From Microbacterium rhizomatis (GTDB lineage Bacteria; Actinomycetota; Actinomycetes; Actinomycetales; Microbacteriaceae): a stretch of 64,000 nt of DNA. Positions 36,551-43,377 of the stretch are shown here, in pieces. The notes under the pieces were generated by a model. The model had not been told where the DNA came from and ran no database searches. It worked only from the letters and a program-made list of their open reading frames with translations. Position 1 is the stretch's first letter; the number at the start of each line of letters is the position of its first letter. A program made the translations under genes and the position numbers. The stretch covers positions 806,001 through 870,000 of the forward strand of contig NZ_VYSA01000001.1 in the NCBI RefSeq assembly GCF_008710745.1, in the 5' to 3' direction.

Positions 36551-37930
36551 TCAGCGCAGCAGCATCGCCCTGCCGGGTTCGCGGAGCACATCGGCCACGG
36601 CGACGAGGAACCGAGCACCCTGCTCGCCGTCCACCAGCCGGTGGTCGAACGACAGGGCGAGCGTCATGACATCGCGGAGAGCGACCTCTCCACGGTGCTC
36701 CCACGGCTGCCGTCGAACGGCGCCCAGCGCGAGGATGCCCGCCTCGCCCGGGTTCAGGATCGGTGTGCCCGCATCGATGCCGAAGACGCCGACGTTCGTG
36801 ATCGAGAACGTCCCGCCGGTCATGCCGGAGGGCGCAGTCTTGCCTGCGCGAGCCGTTGCGGCGAGCTCACCGATCGCATCGGCGAGCTCGACCAGACTCA
36901 TCTGCTCGGCGTCCGGAATGTTCGGGACGACGAGCCCGCGGCCGGTCGCCGCCGCGATACCCAGATTGACGTAGTGGTGCGCGACGATCTCGCCGGCCTC
37001 GGCGTCCCACCGAGAGTTGAGAGCCGGATGCCGGGGCAGCGCGAGGCAGACGGCTTTGGCCGCGACCGCCATGATCCCGATGCGGTGGCCCTCCAGCATC
37101 CGATCGTCCCGGAGTGACGCGACCAGCTCGGTCGTGGCGGTGACGTCCACGGTGAGGAAGGTCGTCACATGCGGCGCGGTGAAGGCGCTGCGCACCATCG
37201 CATCGGCGGTCATCCGGCGCACCCCGCGAATGGGCGTGCGGGTCGTGCGCGGCGCGGCTCCGGCGACAGCCGCGGTCGGAGCGGGGGCCGGCACCTCCCT
37301 CCGGCGGGCGAAGTCCTCGACGTCGGATCGGGTGATCACGGGGCCCGCTCCGGATGCCTCGACCAGCGCCAGATCGATGCCGAGGTCCTTCGCGAGCTTG
37401 CGCACGGGAGGCGTCGACCGAGGACGCTCGCGGACGCGCTCGTCGGCACGGTCCGCGACCTGCATGATCGCGTCGTGCGGCGCAGCCACCAGGACGGCCG
37501 CGTCTGCGCTGGCAGGTGCTGTCACCCCACCGCGCACGCTGCGGGCACGCCGCTGCGGGCGCACGGTGCTCCGGGGAGCGGCGCCGTACCCGACGAGATT
37601 GGGCTGCGCCTTCTCTTCGACCTCGGTGGTCTCTTCGACCTCCGCTCCCCCTTCGACGCGGGGGGCTTCTCCAACCCCGCCGCCCAGGTCGAACGAGACC
37701 AGGACCGATCCGACCGGAACGATGTCGCCCGCTGCGGCATGGAGCGCACGGATCACCCCGGCGTGCGGAGAAGGAAGCTCCACGACCGCCTTGGCGGTCT
37801 CCACCTCGGCGATGACCTGATTGAGGGTCACCGTATCGCCCTCCGCGACCAGCCACTGAACGAGTTCAGCCTCGGGCAGGCCTTCACCCAGGTCGGGGAG
37901 ACGGAAGTCCACGATCGCGGAGTCGGTCAC
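36551..37930 (-). CDS. bkdC: Dihydrolipoamide acyltransferase (E2) of branched-chain keto acid dehydrogenase
   Basis: E2 core subunit of a 2-oxoacid dehydrogenase complex, transferring acyl groups from lipoate to CoA. The 459-residue protein has one lipoyl domain with the lipoylated Lys47 (VETAKAVVELP), a Ser/Ala/Glu linker, an E1/E3-binding domain (PPVRKLAKDLGID), and the catalytic domain with the HRLVDG motif. GTG start overlaps the bkdB stop (GTGA). Branched-chain keto acids rather than pyruvate are suggested by the neighbouring leucine-catabolic operon and the mycobacterial parallel. Confidence 0.9.
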   Translation of the reverse strand: MTDSAIVDFRLPDLGEGLPEAELVQWLVAEGDTVTLNQVIAEVETAKAVVELPSPHAGVIRALHAAAGDIVPVGSVLVSFDLGGGVGEAPRVEGGAEVEETTEVEEKAQPNLVGYGAAPRSTVRPQRRARSVRGGVTAPASADAAVLVAAPHDAIMQVADRADERVRERPRSTPPVRKLAKDLGIDLALVEASGAGPVITRSDVEDFARRREVPAPAPTAAVAGAAPRTTRTPIRGVRRMTADAMVRSAFTAPHVTTFLTVDVTATTELVASLRDDRMLEGHRIGIMAVAAKAVCLALPRHPALNSRWDAEAGEIVAHHYVNLGIAAATGRGLVVPNIPDAEQMSLVELADAIGELAATARAGKTAPSGMTGGTFSITNVGVFGIDAGTPILNPGEAGILALGAVRRQPWEHRGEVALRDVMTLALSFDHRLVDGEQGARFLVAVADVLREPGRAMLLR

Positions 37931-38937
37931 AGCGATACCCCCGTCATGCTGTTCGGCCGATCCAGCACACGGTCGACGGCATCCAGGATCCGGTCGAGAT
38001 CGGGGAGATGGTGCTTCTCGAGCTTCGCGGGAGGGTAGGGGATGTCGTGTCCCGTCACCCGGACGGGGGCGGACTCGAGGTATTCGAAGCACCGCTCTGT
38101 CACGCTCGCGACGATCTCAGCCCCGACGCCCGCTTCCCTCGCCGCCTCGTGGGTGACCACGACGCGGCCGGTCTTGCGCACGGACGATGTCACCGTGCGG
38201 TAATCGACGGGTGACAGCGAACGCAGATCGATGACCTCGATCGAGACGCCGTCGTCTTCCGCGGCGATCGCCGCATCCAGCGCCGTCGTCACCTGAGCGC
38301 CGTACGTGATGAGCGTCACGTCCGAGCCTTCTCTCGCGACACGGGCGAGCCCCATCGGCGGCGCATCGGCGATGTCGACACCCATGTCGACCTCGCCCTT
38401 GGCGTGGTACAGCCGCTTCGGCTCGAAGAAGACGACCGGGTCATCCGAGGCGATCGCCTGGCGCAGCATGACGTGCGCGTCTTGAGGGTTCGAGACGGCG
38501 ACGACGCGGAGCCCGGAGGTGTGGACGAAGTACGCCTCGGGCGATTCGCTGTGATGCTCGGCCGCCCCGATGCCGCCCGCCCACGGGATGCGGACGGTGA
38601 TCGGCATGTTCACATTGCCGTGCGAGCGATAGTGCAGCTTCGCGACCTGGCAGACGATCTGGTCGAACGCCGGGTAGACGAAGCCATCGAACTGGATCTC
38701 GACGACGGGCCGGTAGCCGCGGAAGGCGAGCCCGACCGCGGTTCCCATGATCCCCGCCTCAGCGAGCGGAGTATCGATCACACGCATCGCTCCGAATTCG
38801 GCCTGGAGGCCGTCCGTGATGCGGAAGACCCCGCCCAGGCGCCCGATGTCCTCCCCCAAGAGGAGCACTTTCGGGTCGTCGGCCAGTGCGCGCCGCAGAC
38901 CTTCGTTGAGCGCCTTCGCCATCGTGAGAGTGGTCAT
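37927..38937 (-). CDS. bkdB: 2-oxoacid dehydrogenase E1 beta subunit
   Basis: Transketolase-like beta chain of the thiamine-diphosphate E1 component. The 336-residue protein opens with MTTLTMAKALNEGLRRAL and contains LLGEDIG, DTPLAEAGIMGTAVGLA, and HHSESPEAYFVHTSGLRVV, conserved for E1 beta. The ATG overlaps the E1 alpha stop codon (ATGA), and the 3' end overlaps bkdC, so the three subunits are translated as a set. Confidence 0.93.
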   Translation of the reverse strand: MTTLTMAKALNEGLRRALADDPKVLLLGEDIGRLGGVFRITDGLQAEFGAMRVIDTPLAEAGIMGTAVGLAFRGYRPVVEIQFDGFVYPAFDQIVCQVAKLHYRSHGNVNMPITVRIPWAGGIGAAEHHSESPEAYFVHTSGLRVVAVSNPQDAHVMLRQAIASDDPVVFFEPKRLYHAKGEVDMGVDIADAPPMGLARVAREGSDVTLITYGAQVTTALDAAIAAEDDGVSIEVIDLRSLSPVDYRTVTSSVRKTGRVVVTHEAAREAGVGAEIVASVTERCFEYLESAPVRVTGHDIPYPPAKLEKHHLPDLDRILDAVDRVLDRPNSMTGVSL

Positions 38938-40061
38938 CGACTCGTTCCCTCCGCGCCGGCGAACCCGTCGAGGTACGCCGCGAAGTGCTCGCGCTGTTCG
39001 TCGAGCCCCGCGTGCGGTTCGGCGTAGACGTGATCGAAGACGCCGATCGGCGCGCGCGAGACCGCGCCGAGGCATGCGGCGCGCACCTCCGAGCCCAACC
39101 GGTCGGCGTCGGCGGCGACGTCGGCGGCGAACTCGTCGTCGAACGCGTCCAGGGACCGCAGCAGCCTCTCGACGCGCAGAAGCGGGTCGCGGCGACGCCA
39201 CCGCTCGAGCTCCTCCGGGTCGCGATACCGGGTCGGGTCGTCGGATGTCGTGTGCGGCCCCATCCGGTAGGTCACCGCCTCGATGAACGCGGGCCCCTCA
39301 CCGCGACGCGCATGACCGAGCGCCCAGCGCATCGCCGCCATCGAGGCGAGCACATCGTTCCCGTCGATGCGCATGCTGGGGATGCCGAAGCCGGGCGCCC
39401 TCCCGGCGATCGGGTACTTCGCCTGTACGGTCACCGGCTCGGAGATCGCCCACTGGTTGTTCGTGCACACGAACACCACCGGGGCACGGAACGATGAGGC
39501 GAACACCATCGCTTCGTTCACGTCGCCCTGACTCGTGGCACCGTCGCCGAAGTAGGCGGCTGCCACCTGGTCGGTGCCGTCGCGCTGGATCCCCATCGCG
39601 TACCCGACGGCGTGCAGAGCCTGTGCGCCGATGATGATCTGGAGCGGCGCCGTATTGATCGCCGCCGGGTCGTAGGTCGAGTGCTCCTCGCCGCGCCACG
39701 TCAGCACCAGATCGGCGGGGCTCGCGCCGCGCACGTGGATGACCCCGGTCTCACGGTAGCTGGGGAAGACGAAGTCGTCCGACCGGAGCGCCCGCGCGGT
39801 GCCGATCTGCGTCGCCTCCTGACCGAGGCACGGCGCCCAGAGGCCCAGCTGACCCTGACGCTGGAGGGCGACGCCCTCGGTGTCGACCCGACGGACGAGC
39901 ACCATGTCGCGGTACAGGGATTGGAGTGCTGTCGTATCTACGTCGGCCACCCAGGGGTCGAGCTCCCGATCGGCGACGCGCTCGCCGTCCTCGGTCAGCA
40001 GCCGCGCGACGTCCTCGACGTCGACGGCCGGGTCTGCGGTGGGGGTCAGGGTGTGCGCCAT
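38934..40061 (-). CDS. bkdA: 2-oxoacid dehydrogenase E1 alpha subunit
   Basis: Alpha chain that binds thiamine diphosphate and starts oxidative decarboxylation. The 375-residue protein has the ThDP motif GDGATSQGDVNEAM followed by NNQWAIS, and a phosphorylation-loop-like YRMGPHTTSDDPTRY. I choose the second of two close ATGs (40061), because AGAGG lies at correct spacing for it; the first (40067) would be too near. The promoter is 80-100 bases upstream and carries an Lrp-type palindrome. Confidence 0.92.
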   Translation of the reverse strand: MAHTLTPTADPAVDVEDVARLLTEDGERVADRELDPWVADVDTTALQSLYRDMVLVRRVDTEGVALQRQGQLGLWAPCLGQEATQIGTARALRSDDFVFPSYRETGVIHVRGASPADLVLTWRGEEHSTYDPAAINTAPLQIIIGAQALHAVGYAMGIQRDGTDQVAAAYFGDGATSQGDVNEAMVFASSFRAPVVFVCTNNQWAISEPVTVQAKYPIAGRAPGFGIPSMRIDGNDVLASMAAMRWALGHARRGEGPAFIEAVTYRMGPHTTSDDPTRYRDPEELERWRRRDPLLRVERLLRSLDAFDDEFAADVAADADRLGSEVRAACLGAVSRAPIGVFDHVYAEPHAGLDEQREHFAAYLDGFAGAEGTSR

Positions 40062-40137
40062 CGTCATACCTCTCGGTGAGATCCGCCCTCGTGAGGCCGA
40101 TCTGCTAGAGCACCGGCGTCTTCGCCGATCACCGTCG

Positions 40138-40166
40138 ACGTTACGTCCGCGGTACACCTAGCTCAA
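40138..40166 (-). promoter_or_regulatory. bkdA promoter
   Basis: On the minus strand TTGAGC (40161-40166) and TAACGT (40138-40143) are separated by exactly 17 bp, a good sigma-70-type promoter. This predicts a 5' leader of about 70 nt. The -35 hexamer overlaps the left arm of the palindrome at 40162-40186. Confidence 0.65.
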
Positions 40167-40186
40167 GCATCCGACGATTGCTTGAG
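40162..40186. promoter_or_regulatory. Probable Lrp/AsnC operator between bkdA and lrp
   Basis: CTCAAGCA (40162-40169) and TGCTTGAG (40179-40186) form perfect 8-bp arms around a 9-bp spacer. The site covers the bkdA -35 element and lies about 45 bases before the Lrp start codon, so one regulator could control both directions. Confidence 0.65.
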
Positions 40187-40232
40187 CATGTTGCCAATCA
40201 ACAGGCCGGAGCGACTGATATTGTTTCGCACT

Positions 40233-40706
40233 ATGGGAAACCTCGATCGCGTCGACCTTGAGCTTCTGGCCGCTCTTGCGGGCGACCCGCGTGCCACCGT
40301 CGTCGCCCTTGCCGATCGCCTCGGGCTATCGCGCAATACAGTGCAGGCCAGAATGGCAAAGCTCGAACGTTCGGGCGTGTTCCTCTCGTACGAGCGCGCC
40401 CTGTCGCCGAATGCGCTCGGGTTCCCCATCAAGGCCTTCATCAGCGTCATGGTGCGACAGGCCGACCTCCCCCGCATCACCGCCGAACTGCAACGAGTGC
40501 CCGAGGTGGTCCAGGCGCATGGGCTCAGCGGGCAGGTGGACCTCCTGGTGAAGGTCGCGTGCCGAGACACCCAGCATCTCTTCGACACGGATGCTCGCAT
40601 CCTCGCCATCGAGGGCGTCGAGCGCACCGAGACCTCGCTCGTCATGGGCGAGGTGATCGGCTACCGCGTCGCGCCACTCATGGAGCTGGCACGGCGGGAA
40701 GCGTAG
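40233..40706 (+). CDS. Lrp/AsnC family transcriptional regulator
   Basis: Feast/famine regulator of about 157 residues: N-terminal helix-turn-helix (LAALAGDPRATVVALADRLGLSRNTVQARMAKLERSGV) and C-terminal RAM ligand-binding domain. The start is set at the ATG 40233 (MGNLDRVDLELL); an upstream ATG at 40188 has no homology. A TATTGT hexamer lies 8 nt before it, suggesting a short or absent leader. Divergent from bkdABC with a palindromic site between, it is a likely regulator of branched-chain keto acid oxidation (BkdR-like). Its end overlaps the convergent EamA gene by 29 bases. Confidence 0.9.
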   Translation: MGNLDRVDLELLAALAGDPRATVVALADRLGLSRNTVQARMAKLERSGVFLSYERALSPNALGFPIKAFISVMVRQADLPRITAELQRVPEVVQAHGLSGQVDLLVKVACRDTQHLFDTDARILAIEGVERTETSLVMGEVIGYRVAPLMELARREA

Positions 40707-41676
40707 CGACCTCCGTCGTCGGATTCACCGACGATCCCGCGTCGGCGCGCACGAGCACGACCCCGACCAGGATCAACGCTCCACCCGCGAACTGCACGGG
40801 TGCGGGCACCTCGGCAAGGAGCAGCCACGCGAAGCCGAGGGCGAACAGCACCTCCGACAGGCCCACGAACGATGCGACCCGAGACCCGATCCGGGGTACC
40901 GCCTTCACCCCCAGTGCGTAGCCGAGCGTCGTGCCCACAGCACCTACCCAGAGGAGGGGCACGAACCACGGCACCTCCACCCCGGCAAGCACGACCGAGA
41001 CCGGGGGCGCGATGAACGGCATGACGCCCGACCCGCAGAGGACGGCCATGATCACCGCGCCCGTGATCAGGCCGCCCGAGGCCAGTGCGAGCGGAGGCAG
41101 GTCATCGCTCACGTGCTCGGCGATGAGGAAGTAGGCGCACACGCAGACCGCCGCGCAGAGCGCGAGAATCGTTCCGAGCAGGTCGAACGCGGCTCCCGAG
41201 ATGTCGACGACGAGAACGAGACCGACGATCGCGACGACAGACCCCCAGAGCACAAGCGCGGAAGGCCGTCGACGTGTTCGCACCCACGCCAGGACCACCA
41301 GCATGACGGGGGCGAGGTACTGGATCAGAAGTGCGACAGCCACTGGCATCCGCTGCATGGCGGAGAAGAAGAAGAGCTGGCAGCCGAGCACGGGCATGAG
41401 TCCGAACGCGAGGATGATCCATCCGTGTCTGCGGACGAACCCGGGCTGCCTGCGGACGGTGCGGATCAGGGCGGGCGAGAGGATGAGGGCAGCAACGCCC
41501 ATGCGGACCAGCAGTGCGGCGCCCAGCGACCAGCCCGCCTCGAGGAGCGGCTTGACGAGCGGGCCGCTCGACGAGAAGGCCAGGGCGGACGCGACGGCCA
41601 TCACGAGACCGGACGTGCTCATGCGGCGTGCGGCGGGGGCACCGACGATCCGAAGCGAGGCGGTGGAGGCGACCAT
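40678..41676 (-). CDS. EamA/DMT family transporter
   Basis: Inner-membrane exporter of the drug/metabolite transporter superfamily. The 332-residue protein has ten hydrophobic helices in two EamA repeats, each of about 130 residues (first starts MAVASALAFSSSGPLVKPLLEAG). Substrates of this family range from amino acids to metabolites; none can be assigned. It is divergent from a CGNR-type regulator that shares its promoter region, hinting at control by that protein. Confidence 0.85.
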   Translation of the reverse strand: MVASTASLRIVGAPAARRMSTSGLVMAVASALAFSSSGPLVKPLLEAGWSLGAALLVRMGVAALILSPALIRTVRRQPGFVRRHGWIILAFGLMPVLGCQLFFFSAMQRMPVAVALLIQYLAPVMLVVLAWVRTRRRPSALVLWGSVVAIVGLVLVVDISGAAFDLLGTILALCAAVCVCAYFLIAEHVSDDLPPLALASGGLITGAVIMAVLCGSGVMPFIAPPVSVVLAGVEVPWFVPLLWVGAVGTTLGYALGVKAVPRIGSRVASFVGLSEVLFALGFAWLLLAEVPAPVQFAGGALILVGVVLVRADAGSSVNPTTEVATLPAVPAP

Positions 41677-41687
41677 AGTGTCTCACT

Positions 41688-41746
41688 GTCAGGAGTAAAC
41701 GGGGGTACGCTAGTGACTCTAAGGGAGCCGGGCGTCAGGAGTCAAC
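41688..41746. repeat. Direct repeat in the EamA/CGNR intergenic region
   Basis: GTCAGGAGTAAAC (41688-41700) and GTCAGGAGTCAAC (41734-41746) differ by one base and are 46 bp apart start to start. The second holds the CGNR gene's ribosome-binding GGAG. They could be regulator half-sites, or chance. Confidence 0.45.
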
Positions 41747-42301
41747 ATGGTCTTCATTCATGACACGAAGCAAGCGCTCGACGCTGCGGTCTCGCTCGTC
41801 AACACCCTGCCCGGCTACGACGGAACAGACACGCTGCAGACTCGCGCCGACCTCGAGTCGTACCTCGTCGTCAACCCGTACACGGGCGTCAGGCATCTCG
41901 ATGACGCTGAGGTGGCGGCGGTCCGTACAATCCGCGCGCGCCTGCGCGAACTGTGGGACGTCGATCGCGAGGGAGCTGTCCCGCTGGTCAACCAGATGCT
42001 TCAGGACGGGCATGCCCTCCCCCGCCTGGTGATCCACGACGGATACGACTGGCACATCCACGCTACGGCCGACGATGCAGAGCTGGCGACGCGAATCCTC
42101 GTCGAAGCGGCGATGGCCTTCGTCGACGTCATCCGGTCTGACGAGTACGACCGCGTGCGCATCTGCGCTGCGGACGACTGCGATTCCGTCTACATCGACT
42201 ATTCGAAGAACGGGTCGAAGCGCTACTGCGACACCGGCAACTGCGGAAACCGGATGAACGTCATCGCGTATCGCCAGCGGAAGGCGCAAGAAACCGCCTG
42301 A
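41747..42301 (+). CDS. CGNR zinc-finger (ABATE) domain regulator
   Basis: A 184-residue putative DNA-binding regulator with the ABATE-type N-terminal domain and the C-terminal CGNR zinc finger: CAADDC then YCDTGNCGNRMNV, four cysteines followed by the family tetrad. CAGGAG lies before the ATG, so this is a leadered gene. Divergence from an EamA transporter is a common pairing and suggests it controls that exporter. Its last 41 bases overlap the convergent hydrolase gene. Confidence 0.87.
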   Translation: MVFIHDTKQALDAAVSLVNTLPGYDGTDTLQTRADLESYLVVNPYTGVRHLDDAEVAAVRTIRARLRELWDVDREGAVPLVNQMLQDGHALPRLVIHDGYDWHIHATADDAELATRILVEAAMAFVDVIRSDEYDRVRICAADDCDSVYIDYSKNGSKRYCDTGNCGNRMNVIAYRQRKAQETA

Positions 42302-43157
42302 TCGCGGATGCCGCGGGCCCCGGCGTCTCGTAGTGGATGAGGTGGCCGACATCAGGAATCTCGACCAGTTCGGCGTGCGGGAAGAGGGTCGCGAGGCGGC
42401 GCTCCGCCTCGATGGGGGTGATGTCGTCCTTCTGCGCCGCGACGAGGAGCGTCGGCACCTCGATGGCCGGCGCGAACTCGCTGACGTCGTGCGAGACGCT
42501 CGTCACGAACGCGTCGTGCAGCACGTCGCGATCCGCGAAGCGCGAGAAGTACGTGTCGTGCTGGTCGTGCACGAAGCGGCGCAGCTCTTTATCGGTGGTC
42601 TTGGCCATCGTGACGCTCATGACCCGTACGACCAGCCCGTTGCGAAGGATCGCCGTGCCCAGTCGCTCCGGCAGGCGAGCCCCAGCCCAGTAATAGAAGA
42701 TCGCGAGGCGCGTCATGATGCCGCGCGGACCCTCGAGCGCGGGGGCGCCGATGGGATTGACCAGGATCAGCCCGGGGGTCGCGAGGCCGCCCGCGACCGC
42801 AGCTGACGCCACGATCGAGCCGAACGAGTGCCCCACGATGACGGCACCCGGCGCGACCGCACTGACGAACGCGCGCAACCAGTCGGTGTATGCCGCGAGG
42901 TCATGGGTCCGCCCCGGCAGCGGGAAGGTCTCGCCGAAACCCGGCAGATCGGGAGAGATGATCCGCATCTCCGGGAGCAGCGCAACAACCGCCTCGAGCC
43001 CGTGGTGCTCGCCGCGGAAGCCGTGAACCGCAACGATCGTCTTCTCCGCGTCCGCCGGACCGTATTCCCAATAGGCAGTGGCCCCTCCGACGAGCTCCAC
43101 ATCGTGCCGTGTCGGGCGGAGCGACCCGAGCGGAGCGGTCGGATGGGGAACGGGCAC
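42261..43157 (-). CDS. Alpha/beta hydrolase
   Basis: Serine hydrolase of 298 residues. It has the oxyanion region AVHGFRGEHHG, the nucleophile elbow GHSFGS and a C-terminal catalytic His in DVGHLIHYE. Substrate not predictable; the family includes esterases and lipases. A GTG start at 43155-43157 has TACGAT (43164-43169) exactly 6 nt upstream, so the mRNA is probably leaderless. The upstream side borders the Rhs-associated repeat. Confidence 0.85.
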   Translation of the reverse strand: MPVPHPTAPLGSLRPTRHDVELVGGATAYWEYGPADAEKTIVAVHGFRGEHHGLEAVVALLPEMRIISPDLPGFGETFPLPGRTHDLAAYTDWLRAFVSAVAPGAVIVGHSFGSIVASAAVAGGLATPGLILVNPIGAPALEGPRGIMTRLAIFYYWAGARLPERLGTAILRNGLVVRVMSVTMAKTTDKELRRFVHDQHDTYFSRFADRDVLHDAFVTSVSHDVSEFAPAIEVPTLLVAAQKDDITPIEAERRLATLFPHAELVEIPDVGHLIHYETPGPAASAIRRFLAPSAGDTR

Positions 43158-43263
43158 GGATCGATCGTAATCGACATGACCCGCACACCTGCCCGGCGGC
43201 AGCCGTCACCGACACAGCGCCGACGTGGGCGTACGCTGAGCGCGACATGCGCGACGAATCGGG

Positions 43264-43322
43264 GGTGAGCGAGCTGCCCGACCCACCGTCGAAGCCCGTG
43301 AAGCGCTGGGTGAACTTCTCGA
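43264..43322 (-). pseudogene. Fragment of rpmE (L31) 3' end
   Basis: These 59 bases match 48979-49037 (the last codons of rpmE and seven bases beyond its stop) at 53 of 59 positions. Read on the minus strand the fragment gives EKFTQRFTGFDGG, against [13 protein letters not shown] of the intact L31, but the stop codon is changed. Similarity ends abruptly at both sides, so this is a partial copy, not a gene. It lies next to the Rhs gene end. A plus-strand frame from 43247 (MRDESGVSELPDPP) crosses the same bases and has a TACGCT hexamer 9 nt upstream, but I do not recognise it. Confidence 0.75.
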
Positions 43323-43329
43323 TCACCGC

Positions 43330-43370
43330 GGATGCCGGGACCACGAAGATCGTCGTCTCGGCATCCGCGG
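43330..43370 (-). terminator. Large stem-loop at the end of the Rhs gene
   Basis: Arms of 19 bases around an AGA loop pair at 17 positions, plus one G-U wobble and one C-C mismatch. The outer ten pairs, GCGGATGCCG with CGGCATCCGC, are perfect. It starts 7 bases after the Rhs stop codon, so it is a likely terminator. No U-run follows. Confidence 0.65.
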
Positions 43371-43377
43371 GGGCCCG

